DNA of 64,000 nt from Actinophytocola gossypii (lineage in GTDB: Bacteria > Actinomycetota > Actinomycetes > Mycobacteriales > Pseudonocardiaceae), in contig NZ_JAFFZE010000016.1 of assembly GCF_025165815.1 (NCBI RefSeq), positions 1 through 64,000 on the forward strand. Direction: 5' to 3'. The position numbers and the translations under genes were made by a program. How positions within the stretch are numbered: position 1 is the first letter of the stretch; the number at the start of each line of letters is the position of its first letter. The notes under the pieces are model-generated. The model saw only the letters and a program-made list of their open reading frames with translations. It searched no databases and had not been told where the DNA came from. Of the stretch, positions 44,976-54,816 are shown in pieces.

Positions 44976-45722
44976 CTACTTGCCGACCAGGTCGGCCATC
45001 GGGTCGTCGATCATCGTCATGGCCGGGCGGTCGCCCGCGCTGAGCAGCCCGGTGACCGGGGACAGCACGTCGCCGACGGTGTCGGTGACCGGGTCGAGGA
45101 TGCCGCCGACGGTGTCGGTCACCGGGGTCACGATCTGCTCGACCGGGCCGGGCCGCGGCTCCGGCGCGGGCTCCGGGGCGGGCGGCGGCGGCGTGGGCTG
45201 GGGTGCCGGCTGCGGTGCGGGAGCGGGGGCCGGGGCGGGCGCGGGCTGGGGTGCGGGGGTGGTGATGTCACCGCCGCTGCCGCCGCTGCCGCCGTGAGCG
45301 CCGCTGGGCGCCTGGCGGTCGGGAGCCGGGGTGACCGAGCCGACCGGCTTCGGCGCCGGCTTCTCGGCGGGCTTGCGCTTGTCGGAGTCGGCTTCCCGGT
45401 CGGGCGGGGCGACGGCGGCCGGGCCGCCGATGTCGTTCGGGTTGTTGCCGGGCGACGCGGGGGCGTGCTCCGGCGCGGCGTGGTCGGTGGCGAGTGGCAC
45501 GCCGTTGTTCAGGCCGAGCGCGCCGGCCGCGAACGTGCCGGCGACGAGCAGCGCGCCGGCGGCGACCCCGAAGGTCCACTTGCGGCCGGTGCCGGTCTCG
45601 TCGACCTCGTCGGCCGGATCGGCGTAGGTCCGGGGAACCCCTAACGGGTGCTCGCGACGTAACCGTCGCTCAGCCGGAACGCGATCGTGACCACCATAAG
45701 CAGCTGCGTAACTCAATTGCAC
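44976..45722 (-). CDS. Proline-rich single-pass membrane protein
   Basis: The 248-residue protein has a cytoplasmic start (1-48), one membrane helix (about 50-70, FGVAAGALLVAGTFAAGALGL) and a long extracytoplasmic part with a Pro/Ala low-complexity stretch (PAPAPAPAPQPAPQPTPPPPAPEPAPEP). A C-terminal repeat follows (VTDTVGGILDPVTDTVGDVLSPVTGLL). GTG 45722 directly abuts GGAGG; TTG 45716 would be better spaced, so the start may be six bases further in. No function can be given. Confidence 0.65.
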   Translation of the reverse strand: MQLSYAAAYGGHDRVPAERRLRREHPLGVPRTYADPADEVDETGTGRKWTFGVAAGALLVAGTFAAGALGLNNGVPLATDHAAPEHAPASPGNNPNDIGGPAAVAPPDREADSDKRKPAEKPAPKPVGSVTPAPDRQAPSGAHGGSGGSGGDITTPAPQPAPAPAPAPAPQPAPQPTPPPPAPEPAPEPRPGPVEQIVTPVTDTVGGILDPVTDTVGDVLSPVTGLLSAGDRPAMTMIDDPMADLVGK

Positions 45723-45817
45723 CCTCCTGGCCTGTAAGCCTCACCCACAAGGGTGATCTTGGCGAACCCCGGTGGCGGAGAGTACTGATCCTTTGGCGGC
45801 TTGTCCAACCGGACTGG

Positions 45818-46777
45818 TCAGCCGTTCGCGTAGGAGTGCAGGCCCGCGACGACCAGGTTGATGAAGAACAGGTTGAACACCATCACGGCGGCGCCGAGGA
45901 TGTTGATCGCCGCCGCGCGGCCGCCGCGCCAGCCGGCGGTGGCCCGCGAGTGCAGGTAGGCGGCGTAGACGATCCAGGCGACGAACGCCACGACCTCCTT
46001 GGGGTCCCAGCCCCAGAACCGGCCCCAGGCCGACTCGGCCCAGATGGCGCCGAAGATCACCCCGGCGGTGTAGATCGGGAACGCGAACACCGTGGTGCGG
46101 TAGGCGACCTGGTCGAGCACGTCGGCGGCGGGCAGCCGGCCGGCCCACTCCGGCTTGCGCACCTTGATCAGGTACAGCACCGACACCACCCCGGGCACCA
46201 GCACCATCCCGCTGCCCAGCGCGATCGAGACGACGTGGATCACCAGCCAGTACGACTGCAGGGCCGGCTGCACGGGAGCGGCCTCGGTGTAGAGGACAAC
46301 GCCGCCCAGGAACATCAGCACGATCACCGGCAGCAGCACCCACACCGACAGGTGCTGGATCGCGAACCGGCGCAGGATCACCAGCCAGGTGATCACCGCG
46401 GCCAGGCACAGCGTCGCGCCGTACTCGTACATGTTGCTCCACGGCACCCGCCCGGTGGCGAACCCGCGCAGCACCAGCGCGGCGACGTGCAGGCCGACGC
46501 CGAGCACGGTCAGCGCGACCGCCATCCGCCCGAACCGGCGAGCCCGCTCGGCCCGCCCGGACGTGGCAGGTTCCGGCCGCTCCGGCGGCTCCGGCGGCTC
46601 GACCGGGGCGCCGGCGCCGACGAGCTCCCGCGTCCGCTCCGTCCGCTCCGCCTGCCGGGTGCCGTGCCGGCCGAACGCCTGGTCGACCAGGGAGAACAGC
46701 ATCGCGAGCACGTACACGCCGACCGCGGAGCCGTAGCACCAGTCGCTGTAGGTGGAGAGCGTCTCGTCGACCGGCAT
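45818..46777 (-). CDS. ccsB: Cytochrome c biogenesis protein CcsB/CcsA-type heme transporter-ligase subunit
   Basis: The 319-residue polytopic protein has the tryptophan-rich WGRFWGWDPKE motif (about residues 250-260) and surrounding histidines that bind heme in System II cytochrome c synthases. With ResB it exports heme and joins it to apocytochrome c outside the membrane. There are about eight membrane helices and a Pro/Glu-rich cytoplasmic loop (about 55-75). ATG 46777 shares one base with the resB stop (TGATG). Confidence 0.94.
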   Translation of the reverse strand: MPVDETLSTYSDWCYGSAVGVYVLAMLFSLVDQAFGRHGTRQAERTERTRELVGAGAPVEPPEPPERPEPATSGRAERARRFGRMAVALTVLGVGLHVAALVLRGFATGRVPWSNMYEYGATLCLAAVITWLVILRRFAIQHLSVWVLLPVIVLMFLGGVVLYTEAAPVQPALQSYWLVIHVVSIALGSGMVLVPGVVSVLYLIKVRKPEWAGRLPAADVLDQVAYRTTVFAFPIYTAGVIFGAIWAESAWGRFWGWDPKEVVAFVAWIVYAAYLHSRATAGWRGGRAAAINILGAAVMVFNLFFINLVVAGLHSYANG

Positions 46778-48354
46778 CAGGTCTCCCTCCCTGCGGGGAC
46801 GCGCTCGGCGTCCTCCGGTTCCGGCTCCAGCAGGTCGTCGGCGATCCGGCCGAACTCCTCGCCGTAGCCGGCCTGGTCGGTGCGGGCGAGGCCACCGAGC
46901 ACGACCACGGTACGACCGGTGCCGTCGTCATCGGTAATCGGGGTCGCGCGCACCCAGACCCGCCTGCGCTTGATCGTCAGCGACGTGACCAGCCCCAGGA
47001 CCAGCGCGACCGCGAACCCGAGCACCCACACCTGGGTCGGGTCGTGCGAGACCTGGAGGTAGGCGAACCGCTCGACGCCGTCGAAGTGGACCACGGTGCC
47101 GTCGTCGAGCCGGATCTCCTCGCCGGGGCGCAGGTTCTCCCGCGCCACCCGCTCCAGCCTGCCCTGGTCGACCATCCGCTGGTCGATCTCGAAGATGGAC
47201 TGGCCGCGGCCGGAGTTCGTGCCGAGGTCGCCGCGCATCACGTCGACCGCCACGGCCGGGTCGCGGGCCTCCGGGAACGCGGAGGCGAGCACGTTGCCCT
47301 GCAGCACGGCCGTCGGCGCGAACAGGCCGGTGACCGCGATCTGCTTCTCCCGCCGCTCGGCCGGGTCGGTGATGCCGGGCGGGTCGAACTTGGTCGCGCC
47401 CTCGGAGAGGTAGGTCTGCAGGTCGACCGGGCGCCACTGGATGGTCTGGGTGCGCTGCTCGCCGTTCGGGAAGGTGACGGTGAAGGTGGGTGCGTAGCCG
47501 TTGCCGAGCAGGTAGACCCGGTCGCCCGCGATGCGCAGCGGGTCGTTCACCTCGAGCGCGTAGGGCCGCCAGGTGCCGGTTTCGAGGTCCTCGCCGGTCT
47601 GGTACTCGATGTCGGCGCGGAAGTAGTCGGCCGCCCCGGACGGGAGGAAGTTCGCGGTGAAGTCGTTGACCCGGACGCAGAACTGGGTGAGATCGGTGCC
47701 GTCGACGCGCAGGCCGGGCTGGAAGCTGTCGTAGGCGTAGGTACCGGAGTTGCAGAACTCGGAACCGTCGGCGAGAACGATGACCTGGCCCTCGTACTGG
47801 TACATCTTGCCGAGCGCGAGCGCCCCGATCAGGCCGAGCATGGCGAAGTGGAACACCAGGTTGCCGGTCTCGCGCAGGTAGCCGCGCTCGGCGCTGATGC
47901 TGCGGGCGCCGTCGTCCTCCTCGCGCTCCGTCAGCCGCCAGCCCCGCAGCCGGCGGCGGGCGCCGGCCATGACCTCGGTGACGCCGGCGTCGGTGCGGCC
48001 CTCGCGGTGGTGCGGCAGCCGGGCGAGGTTGCGCGGGGTGAGCACCGGCTTGCCGCGCAGGGCCTTGGCGTACTCGAAGGTGCGCGGGACGAGGCAGCCG
48101 ATCAGCGAGACGAACAGCAGCAGGTAGATCGCGGAGAACCAGACGCTGGCGTAGACGTCGAAGAAGCCGAGCCGGTCGAGCAGGCGGCCCCACCAGCCGT
48201 TGGCGGCGATGTAGTCCTCGACCGCGCCGGCGTTGAGGTCGCGCTGCGGCAGCAGTGCCCCGGGCATCGCGGCGAGCGCGAGCAGGAACAGCAGGATGAG
48301 CGCGGTGCGCATCGAGGTGAGCCCGCGCCAGGTGTTGCGGAGGAACGCGATCAC
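46777..48354 (-). CDS. resB: Cytochrome c biogenesis protein ResB
   Basis: The 525-residue protein has membrane helices near residues 14-32, 68-88, 166-184 and 455-475 around a large extracytoplasmic domain. ETGNLVFHFAMLGL holds the conserved His that takes part in heme handling. ResB is the partner of CcsA/CcsB in System II. GTG 48354 overlaps the ccdA stop by four bases. The chain ccdA-resB-ccsB equals Rv0527-Rv0528-Rv0529. Confidence 0.94.
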   Translation of the reverse strand: MIAFLRNTWRGLTSMRTALILLFLLALAAMPGALLPQRDLNAGAVEDYIAANGWWGRLLDRLGFFDVYASVWFSAIYLLLFVSLIGCLVPRTFEYAKALRGKPVLTPRNLARLPHHREGRTDAGVTEVMAGARRRLRGWRLTEREEDDGARSISAERGYLRETGNLVFHFAMLGLIGALALGKMYQYEGQVIVLADGSEFCNSGTYAYDSFQPGLRVDGTDLTQFCVRVNDFTANFLPSGAADYFRADIEYQTGEDLETGTWRPYALEVNDPLRIAGDRVYLLGNGYAPTFTVTFPNGEQRTQTIQWRPVDLQTYLSEGATKFDPPGITDPAERREKQIAVTGLFAPTAVLQGNVLASAFPEARDPAVAVDVMRGDLGTNSGRGQSIFEIDQRMVDQGRLERVARENLRPGEEIRLDDGTVVHFDGVERFAYLQVSHDPTQVWVLGFAVALVLGLVTSLTIKRRRVWVRATPITDDDGTGRTVVVLGGLARTDQAGYGEEFGRIADDLLEPEPEDAERVPAGRET

Positions 48355-49169
48355 AGCGGGAGCTCCGTGTCCCTGATGAAGGTGATGCGCAGCCAGGACG
48401 TGAGCTCGCCCCACAGCCCGGTGACCAGGAGCACGCCGACGACGAACAGGAGGACTCCTCCGACGAGTTGGATGGTGCGGCTGTTGCGGCGCAGCCAACC
48501 GCTGGTGCGGACCGTCCACCTGGCACCGAGCGCGATGACCAGGAACGGCAGCCCGAGGCCGACGCAGTAGACGAGGGTCAGTGCGTACCCGCGGACCGCG
48601 GTGCCGCCGCTGCCGAGGGCCATGGCCATCACGCTGGAGAGCGTCGGCCCGAGGCAGGGCGTCCAGCCGAGCCCGAACACCGCGCCGAGCAGCGGCGCGC
48701 CGGCGAGCCCGAGGCGCGGTACCCGGTGGACCCGCACGTCCCGCTGCAGCCACGGCACGAGCCCGACGAACACCAGCGCCATGCCGATGGTGACCACGCC
48801 GCCGATGCGCTGGAGCAGGTCCTGGTTGACGAACAGGGCGTCGGCCAGCCAGACGATGCTGCCGATCGTCCCGACGAACACGACGGTGAACCCGAGCACG
48901 AACAGCCCGACCGCGCCGACGACCCGCCACCGGGTGACCGGCTTCTCGGTGACCGGCTTCTCGGCGACTGTGGTGGTCGCCCCGGTCCCGTCCTTCGCGG
49001 GCACCGTCACCGGCGGCGCGTCCGCACCGACGAGCGCGGCGAGGTAGGCCAGATAACCCGGCACCAACGGCACCACACACGGCGAGGCGAACGAGATGAT
49101 CCCGGCGAGCAGCGCGACCCCCGCGGCCAGCAGCAGCGGCCCGTCGTAGGCGAGGGCGGAGGGGTCCAC
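48351..49169 (-). CDS. ccdA: Thiol:disulfide electron transporter CcdA
   Basis: CcdA carries reducing equivalents across the membrane to keep the CXXCH cysteines of apocytochrome c reduced. The 272-residue protein has six membrane helices with redox cysteines C31 (SFASPCVVPLVPGY) and C172 (GWTPCLGP). An insertion of about 30 residues rich in Thr/Lys (about 51-80) lies between helices 1 and 2. Start GTG 49169. Its neighbour tlpA-like gene supplies the extracellular partner. Confidence 0.95.
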   Translation of the reverse strand: MDPSALAYDGPLLLAAGVALLAGIISFASPCVVPLVPGYLAYLAALVGADAPPVTVPAKDGTGATTTVAEKPVTEKPVTRWRVVGAVGLFVLGFTVVFVGTIGSIVWLADALFVNQDLLQRIGGVVTIGMALVFVGLVPWLQRDVRVHRVPRLGLAGAPLLGAVFGLGWTPCLGPTLSSVMAMALGSGGTAVRGYALTLVYCVGLGLPFLVIALGARWTVRTSGWLRRNSRTIQLVGGVLLFVVGVLLVTGLWGELTSWLRITFIRDTELPL

Positions 49170-49232
49170 GCGCTCAGGGTAGGCACCGCCCCCGACGCCC
49201 CGACCGGCACCTCCCCGCCGACGTGGCGCGCG

Positions 49233-49811
49233 CTACCCGTTCTTCTCGGCGAGCAGGCGGTCGACGACCGGGAGCAGGTCCTCGGCGAGGAGGCTCTGGA
49301 GGTACACGGCGGCGACGCGGTGCTGGGAGTCCAGGACGATCGTGGACGGGACGATCGAGCGGGGGTAGCCCTTGAGGGCGAACAGGGACCGGCCGGCGAA
49401 GTCGTAGATCGACGGGTAGGTCAGGCCGGTGTCGCGGACGAAGTCCTGCGGAGCGGTGCGGTTCCCGTCGCGGACGTCGATGCCGAGGACGGTGACGCCC
49501 TGGTCCTTCCTGAGCTCGTAGACCTCCTGCAGCTCGGGGGCCTCGACCCGGCACGGCGAGCACCACGAGCCCCAGATGTTGAGCACCACGACGTCGCCGG
49601 CGAAGTCGGACACCGAGATCCGCTCGCCCTCGTTCATCAGGTCCTCGCCGGACATCTCGGGGATCTGTTGGCGCTCGTCGGGTTCGTAGAAGATCTCCGT
49701 CTGGCCGCCCGGCGAGACGAACTGGAACTCGGCGCCGCCGACGCCGGCGTCGGCTCCGGAGGTGCACGCGCTGACGACGAGCAGCACCGCGGCGAGCAGC
49801 AGGGCCCTCAT
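49233..49811 (-). CDS. TlpA/ResA-like thioredoxin lipoprotein
   Basis: The 192-residue protein has a lipoprotein signal (LLVVSAC, lipidated C16) and a thioredoxin-like domain with W-C84-S-P-C87 in NIWGSWCSPCRVEAPELQ, plus GYPRSIVPSTIVLD with the cis-proline region. It takes electrons from CcdA and reduces apocytochrome c outside the membrane. ATG 49811 overlaps the stop of the phosphatase gene. Corresponds to Rv0526. Confidence 0.93.
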   Translation of the reverse strand: MRALLLAAVLLVVSACTSGADAGVGGAEFQFVSPGGQTEIFYEPDERQQIPEMSGEDLMNEGERISVSDFAGDVVVLNIWGSWCSPCRVEAPELQEVYELRKDQGVTVLGIDVRDGNRTAPQDFVRDTGLTYPSIYDFAGRSLFALKGYPRSIVPSTIVLDSQHRVAAVYLQSLLAEDLLPVVDRLLAEKNG

Positions 49812-50440
49812 GCGCCGGTCACCTTCGGGCTGGACGCGCCGGCCGGCTCGGAGTAGCGGATCGCGATCAGGCGCTCGCCCTCGAACATCAGGCTGGTGAT
49901 CGACGCCAGCGAGCATTGGCGCCGCCTCGGGTCGTGCCAGAGGCGTTTGCCCTCCAGGAACCGGCGCAGGGTCCAGATCGGCAGCTGGTGCGACACGCAC
50001 ACCGCCTCCCGGCCCTCGGCGCGGTGCCGCGCCCGGTGCACCGCACCCAGCATCCGGTGCGCGATCCGCAGGTACGGCTCGCCCCAGGACGGCAGGAACG
50101 GGTTGTGCAGCTGGGGCCAGTGCCTCGGCGAGCGCAGCGCCCCGTCGCCGACCGCGACGCGCTGGCCCTCGAACTTGTTGTCCGCCTCGATCAGCTGGTC
50201 GTCGGTGGCCAGGGTGAGCCGGTGCGAGTCGGTGATCGGGCCGGCGGTCTGCTGGGCCCGCTCCAGCGGGGACGCCACCACGTGGGCGACGTCGTTGCCG
50301 GACAGGTGCTCGGCCACGATCAGCGCCTGCCGCCTGCCCAGTTCGGACAACCCGAACCCGGGCAGCCTGCCGTACAGGATCCCCGTCGGGTTCTCCACCT
50401 CCCCGTGCCGCACCATGTGCACGGTCGTGCGCTCGCTCAC
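49808..50440 (-). CDS. Histidine phosphatase-family protein (Rv0525-like)
   Basis: The 210-residue protein has the phosphoglycerate mutase-like signature [12 protein letters not shown] (RHG with catalytic His), [10 protein letters not shown] and the second histidine in [11 protein letters not shown]. Substrate unknown; members are phosphatases for small molecules. The start GTG overlaps hemL by four bases and the end overlaps the thioredoxin gene by four. The gene is locked into the heme/cytochrome c chain. Confidence 0.88.
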   Translation of the reverse strand: MSERTTVHMVRHGEVENPTGILYGRLPGFGLSELGRRQALIVAEHLSGNDVAHVVASPLERAQQTAGPITDSHRLTLATDDQLIEADNKFEGQRVAVGDGALRSPRHWPQLHNPFLPSWGEPYLRIAHRMLGAVHRARHRAEGREAVCVSHQLPIWTLRRFLEGKRLWHDPRRRQCSLASITSLMFEGERLIAIRYSEPAGASSPKVTGA

Positions 50441-51744
50441 ATCTCCCCCTCGGCCGCGGCCGCGGCGGCCGCGGGTAACGCCGCACCGATGATCTCGAAC
50501 GCCTCGTCGTCCATGGCCGCGTTGACGAACCACGCCTCGAACGCGCTCGGCGGGGCGTACACGCCTCGGGCCAGCAGGGCGTGGAAGAACGCGGGGTACC
50601 GGTCGGTCGCGGACGCCTTGGCGGCGGCGTAGTCGCGGACCGGGTCGGCGGCGAAGAACACCGACAGCAGGTTGCCGGCGAACTGCACCCGGTGCTCGAC
50701 GCCGGCCGCCGACAGCGCCGAGGTCAGCAGCGCCCCGACGCGGGTCGAGTTCGCGTTCAGGGCGGTGTAGACGTCGGTGGTGGCCGCGCGCAGCGACGCC
50801 AGGCCGGCGGCGACCGCCACCGGGTTCCCGGACAGCGTCCCCGCCTGGTACACCGGGCCGGCCGGGGCGAGCGCGGCCATCACGTCGGCCCGGCCGCCGA
50901 ACGCCGCCGCGGGCAGGCCGCCGGACATGACCTTGCCGAACGTGTACAGGTCACCGGCGACCGCGTCGATGCCGTACCAGCCGGCGGCCGACACCCGGAA
51001 GCCGGTCATCACCTCGTCCATCACCAGCAGCGCGCCGTGCTCGTCGCACAGTGCCCGCAGGCCCTCGTTGAACCCGGGCTCGGGCGGCACCGCGCCCATG
51101 TTGCCGGCCGCGGCCTCGGTGATCACCGCGGCGATCTCGGCGCCCTCGGCGGCGAACACCTCGCGCACGGCCGCCAGGTCGTTGTACGGGAGCACCACCG
51201 TGTCGGCGGCGGACGCGCCGGTCACGCCGGGGGTGGTGGGCAGGCCGAGCGTGGCCACCCCGGAGCCGGCGTCGGCGAGCAGGGCGTCCACGTGGCCGTG
51301 GTAGCAGCCGGCGAACTTGACGACCTTGCGCCGGCCGGTGAACCCGCGGGCCAGCCGGATCGCGCTCATCGTGGCCTCGGTGCCCGAGTTGACCAGCCGC
51401 ACCTGGGCGACCGGGGCGACCCGGCCGATCAGCTCCTCGGCCAGCTCGATCTCGCCCTGGGTGGGGGTGCCGAACGACAGGCCGGCCGATGCCGCCGAGC
51501 GCACCGCCTCGACCACGGCCGGGTGCGCGTGCCCGAGGATCATCGGGCCCCACGAGGAGACCAGGTCGACGTACCTCGTGCCGTCGGCGTCCCACAGGTA
51601 CGGGCCGTCGCCGCGGACCATGAACCTCGGGGTGCCGCCGACCGCCTGGAACGCGCGCACCGGGGAGTTCACCCCGCCCGGAATCACCGCCCGCGCCCGG
51701 TCGAACAGTTCCGCCGAGCGCCGTGCGGACGTCACCTCAACCAC
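50437..51744 (-). CDS. hemL: Glutamate-1-semialdehyde 2,1-aminomutase
   Basis: The enzyme turns glutamate-1-semialdehyde into 5-aminolevulinate, the step after HemA. The 435-residue PLP class III aminotransferase has [13 protein letters not shown] (about 20-32), [30 protein letters not shown] with the PLP lysine, [10 protein letters not shown], and [16 protein letters not shown] 51744 is taken. It is first in the tightly overlapping unit hemL-phosphatase-tlpA with ccdA-resB-ccsB behind. Confidence 0.95.
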   Translation of the reverse strand: MVEVTSARRSAELFDRARAVIPGGVNSPVRAFQAVGGTPRFMVRGDGPYLWDADGTRYVDLVSSWGPMILGHAHPAVVEAVRSAASAGLSFGTPTQGEIELAEELIGRVAPVAQVRLVNSGTEATMSAIRLARGFTGRRKVVKFAGCYHGHVDALLADAGSGVATLGLPTTPGVTGASAADTVVLPYNDLAAVREVFAAEGAEIAAVITEAAAGNMGAVPPEPGFNEGLRALCDEHGALLVMDEVMTGFRVSAAGWYGIDAVAGDLYTFGKVMSGGLPAAAFGGRADVMAALAPAGPVYQAGTLSGNPVAVAAGLASLRAATTDVYTALNANSTRVGALLTSALSAAGVEHRVQFAGNLLSVFFAADPVRDYAAAKASATDRYPAFFHALLARGVYAPPSAFEAWFVNAAMDDEAFEIIGAALPAAAAAAAEGEM

Positions 51745-52084
51745 GAGCCACCTTCGCCGATCGTCTCGGTCGCGGCCTGGTCCGGACCGCGAGCACCACC
51801 TGCCGCACCGCGTCCACCAGCAGCAGCGCGGCGAGCGCGCCGAGGCCGATGGCGGCGGCCAGCCAGTTGCCTGAGGTCCGCTCCGAGGTCAGCTCGGTGC
51901 CGTCGCGCGCCACGGTGACGATCGTCGCGAACCCGTTCGGCCACGCCCACCACACCGCGGCGGCGACCAGTCCGGCCGCGGCGAGCAGCTCGGCGAGCGC
52001 GACGGCGGCGCGGGCCGGGCGGTGCAACCTGGCCGGCTCGGTCGGCGGCGGCGCGACCAGCTCTTCTGCGGGCGGTGCGGTCAC
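51737..52084 (-). CDS. Two-helix membrane protein of unknown function
   Basis: A 115-residue protein with a Pro-rich start, two membrane helices (about 24-48 and 74-97) and a short extracytoplasmic loop between ([15 protein letters not shown]). The last eight bases overlap the hemL start. No family known to me. Confidence 0.65.
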   Translation of the reverse strand: MTAPPAEELVAPPPTEPARLHRPARAAVALAELLAAAGLVAAAVWWAWPNGFATIVTVARDGTELTSERTSGNWLAAAIGLGALAALLLVDAVRQVVLAVRTRPRPRRSAKVARG

Positions 52085-52097
52085 GGATCCAAGCCTC

Positions 52098-52667
52098 TCA
52101 TGCCCGGAAGCCGCGCCGGGCGAGGCGACGCTTCTTGTGCTCGACGAAGTACCGGGTGGACTCCGGGCGGAACATGTAGATCACCGCCGTGACCGCGAAC
52201 GCGACCTCCGCGAGGCTCCAGATCAGCTCGAGCGCGGCGCCGCTGGCGGCCATCGCGTTGAGGAAGCCGACCACGCCGACGAACGCGAGCACGGTGATCA
52301 GGATCCTGGCCCAGTTGCGGCCGGCGCGCATCTTCAGCGCGAACAGCAGCGACAGGCCGAGGAACACGAGGATGCCGAGCACCATGGCGACCCGGAACGT
52401 GCCGACCGCCTGCGCCACCTCGGCGTCGCCGTCCGGCAGGCCGGCGCCGGAGAGCATGTCGCGGACCAGCAGCGCGAGACCCTCGCTGTCGAACAGCACG
52501 GTGACCACCGTGGCGATGGCGCCGATCGCGGCGCCGGCGAGGCTGGCCTGGAAGGCGGTGTCGATCGCCTTCGGCCGGGGGATCTCGGCGGACTCGTCGT
52601 CCCGCACCGGGGGCGCCGGTTCCAGGTGGCCGTCTTCGTGGGGGTTCGACACACCTCCATTGAACAT
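52098..52667 (-). CDS. Four-helix membrane protein of unknown function
   Basis: A 189-residue protein with an acidic cytoplasmic start (SNPHEDGHLEPAPPVRDDESAEIPRP), helices at about 42-62, 88-112, 121-141 and 146-166, and a basic end (YFVEHKKRRLARRGF). ATG 52667 is used; GTG 52652, close behind GGAGG, is an alternative. Small conserved membrane proteins at this place occur downstream of hemB in actinobacteria (Rv0513/Rv0514 region). Confidence 0.65.
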   Translation of the reverse strand: MFNGGVSNPHEDGHLEPAPPVRDDESAEIPRPKAIDTAFQASLAGAAIGAIATVVTVLFDSEGLALLVRDMLSGAGLPDGDAEVAQAVGTFRVAMVLGILVFLGLSLLFALKMRAGRNWARILITVLAFVGVVGFLNAMAASGAALELIWSLAEVAFAVTAVIYMFRPESTRYFVEHKKRRLARRGFRA

Positions 52668-52680
52668 GACGCCGATCCGT

Positions 52681-53133
52681 TCAGGTGGGGTCGGGTTCGA
52701 CCAGCCGGCGCAGGGCGTCGCGCAGGCCGTCGTCGTCACGTGCCCAGGCCAGGGCCACCGATCCGTCGGTGAGGCGGACCGGGACGGCCTCGGTCTTGCG
52801 CGGCACGGTCCAGCCGCCGCCGAGGACCTTCGCACCGGCCGGGGTGCCGACGTCGGTGACCGCGGCGATCTCGGCCACCCGCACGTGCTCGCGGCCCTGG
52901 GTGAGGGTGCCGGTGGTGAGCCGCACCAGGTAGACCCTGCGGCGGGCGGACACCCACACGGCGGCGCCGCCGCCGAACACGGCGGCCACCACGATCCACG
53001 GCAGCCAGTTCACCGGGCCGGTCGGCGCCTCCAGCACGACGCCGACGGCCGCGAACAGCGGGCCCCACAGCACCGGCCACCAGCTGGAGCCCGCCTCGGC
53101 GAACAGGACCGGCTCGTCCGGCTCCCCGGTCAC
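52681..53133 (-). CDS. PH-like/DUF membrane protein in the heme gene cluster
   Basis: A 150-residue protein with two helices (about 17-36 and 42-61) and a C-terminal beta-rich domain (RRVYLVRLTTGTLTQGREHVRVAEIAAVTDV ... AVPVRLTDGSVALAWARDD) similar to bacterial PH-like folds. GTG 53133 is preceded by GGGGAGGCGG, which ends repeat B copy 2. Function unknown. Confidence 0.65.
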   Translation of the reverse strand: MTGEPDEPVLFAEAGSSWWPVLWGPLFAAVGVVLEAPTGPVNWLPWIVVAAVFGGGAAVWVSARRRVYLVRLTTGTLTQGREHVRVAEIAAVTDVGTPAGAKVLGGGWTVPRKTEAVPVRLTDGSVALAWARDDDGLRDALRRLVEPDPT

Positions 53134-53138
53134 AGTCC

Positions 53139-53208
53139 CGCCTCCCCGGAATTCATCCCTGTTGGTCGCGTTCGGCCCGGTGGCTTCGGCCTGGTCACGT
53201 ACTTGTGG
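53139..53208 (-). repeat. Intercistronic repeat B, copy 2
   Basis: The coding strand opens CCACAAGTACGTGACCAGGC, then CGAA, a 12-base variable segment, AACGCGACCAACAGGGATGA and CGGGGAGGCG. The last block is the ribosome binding site of the next gene. Same layout as 27514-27582. Confidence 0.88.
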
Positions 53209-53234
53209 TCAAGTGCGGTCCGAAGGTGGGTGTC

Positions 53235-53813
53235 TTACCTGAACTGCTGCCGTGGCGGGTAGTAGGTGCGGGCCGCCGGCAGGTGGTACAGGGCGACGCC
53301 GATCGCGGTGACCAGGGCGGCGAGCTGGCCGAACAGGGTCGGCACCAGCAGGTAGTGGAAGAGCACGACCATCACGGTCGCGATCGTCACGAACATCCTG
53401 GCGCGGCGCTGGCCCTCGCGGGCCTTCCAGCCGAACAGGGCCTGGAACGCGCCGAAGATCACGTTGATGATGATCAGCGTCCAGAGCGCGTTGGTGACGA
53501 TCTGCTCGGCCTCGACGCGGGTCAGCTCCCCGTCCAGCTCCAGCTGGTTCTCGACCAGGACATCCCGGTTGACCAGCAGGTAGATCGCGCCGAGTACACC
53601 GATCACGACGCCGATGACGACCAGGTAGAAGCCCCAGCGGACGACGCCGGGCGGCGGGTTGCCGGTGGTCTCCGCCGCCGCCTCGCGGGCGGTGGGCATG
53701 ATCGGCTTCTTGGCGGGGCGGGCCGCCGGCCGCTTGGCCGCCGGCTTCTCCGGTGTCTTCTCCACCGGGGGCTCCGGGGCCTCGTCGGGGTCCGAATTGC
53801 CTGGCTTGGTCAC
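53235..53813 (-). CDS. Membrane protein downstream of hemB (Rv0513-like)
   Basis: The 192-residue protein has a Lys/Pro/Ala-rich cytoplasmic tail (1-55, KTPEKPAAKRPAARPAKKP) and four membrane helices (about 58-80, 105-125, 140-155, 158-176). The histidine/arginine-containing end reads YHLPAARTYYPPRQQF. Start 53813, 22 bases after hemB. Its place directly after hemB is conserved in mycobacteria but the role is unknown. Confidence 0.75.
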   Translation of the reverse strand: MTKPGNSDPDEAPEPPVEKTPEKPAAKRPAARPAKKPIMPTAREAAAETTGNPPPGVVRWGFYLVVIGVVIGVLGAIYLLVNRDVLVENQLELDGELTRVEAEQIVTNALWTLIIINVIFGAFQALFGWKAREGQRRARMFVTIATVMVVLFHYLLVPTLFGQLAALVTAIGVALYHLPAARTYYPPRQQFR

Positions 53814-53835
53814 GGCGCGCAGGTTACCCGCGCGG

Positions 53836-54807
53836 TCACCGCAGCCAGCGGGCGGCCTCGACGGCCCAGTAGGTCAGCACTATGTCCGCGCCGGCGCGGC
53901 GCAGCGAGGTCAGCGTCTCCAGCACGGCCGAGCGCCGGTCGAGCCAGCCGTTGGCCGCGGCGGCCTCGACCATCGCGTACTCGCCGGAGATCTGGTAGGC
54001 CGCGACCGGGACGTCGCTGATGTCGGCGACCGCGCGGATCACGTCGAGGTAGAGCATCCCGGGCTTGACCATCACCAGGTCGGCGCCCTCGTCGAGGTCC
54101 AGCCGCACCTCGCGCAGCGCCTCCCGGACGTTGCCGGAGTCCTGCTGGTAGGTCTTGCGGTCGCCGGTGAGCTGGGACTCGACGGCGTCGCGGAACGGGC
54201 CGTAGAACGCCGAGGAGTACTTCGCCGAGTACGCCAGCACGCCGACGTCGGAGCGGCCGTGCCGGTCGAGCGCCTCGCGGATCGCGCCGACCTGGCCGTC
54301 CATCATCCCGCTCGGGCCGAGCAGGTGGGCGCCCGCCTCGGCCTGCGCGAGCGCCATCTCGCCGTAGACCCGCAGGGTGGCGTCGTTGTCGACGTTGCCG
54401 TCGGCGTCCAGCAGCCCGCAGTGGCCGTGGTCGGTGAACTCGTCCAGGCACAGGTCCGACATCAGCACGGTCTCGTCGCCGAGCTCGTGCCGCAGGTCGC
54501 GCAGGGCCACGTTGAGCACGCCGTCCGGGTCGAGCCCGCCGGAGCCGGTGGCGTCCCGGGTCTCCGGCACGCCGAACAGCATCAGCCCGCCGACCCCGGC
54601 CTGCACCGCCTCGACGGCGGCCTTGCGCAGGCTGTCCCGGGTGTGCTGGACGACGCCCGGCATGGTCGCGATCGGCGTCGGCTCGGTCGCGCCCTCCTTG
54701 ACGAACATCGGCAGCACCAGCTGGTTCGGCCGGACCGTGGTCTCGGCGACCAGCCGGCGCATCGCCGGGGTCGTGCGCAGCCGGCGGGGCCGGTGGCTGG
54801 GAAACAT
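53836..54807 (-). CDS. hemB: Delta-aminolevulinic acid dehydratase (porphobilinogen synthase)
   Basis: HemB joins two 5-aminolevulinates to porphobilinogen. The 323-residue TIM-barrel protein has Schiff-base lysines K196 ([18 protein letters not shown]) and K248 ([12 protein letters not shown]), and the metal site [14 protein letters not shown] (C120, H128, C130). Last of hemA-hemC-hemD-hemB. Confidence 0.96.
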   Translation of the reverse strand: MFPSHRPRRLRTTPAMRRLVAETTVRPNQLVLPMFVKEGATEPTPIATMPGVVQHTRDSLRKAAVEAVQAGVGGLMLFGVPETRDATGSGGLDPDGVLNVALRDLRHELGDETVLMSDLCLDEFTDHGHCGLLDADGNVDNDATLRVYGEMALAQAEAGAHLLGPSGMMDGQVGAIREALDRHGRSDVGVLAYSAKYSSAFYGPFRDAVESQLTGDRKTYQQDSGNVREALREVRLDLDEGADLVMVKPGMLYLDVIRAVADISDVPVAAYQISGEYAMVEAAAANGWLDRRSAVLETLTSLRRAGADIVLTYWAVEAARWLR

Positions 54808-54816
54808 GCGCGCCTC

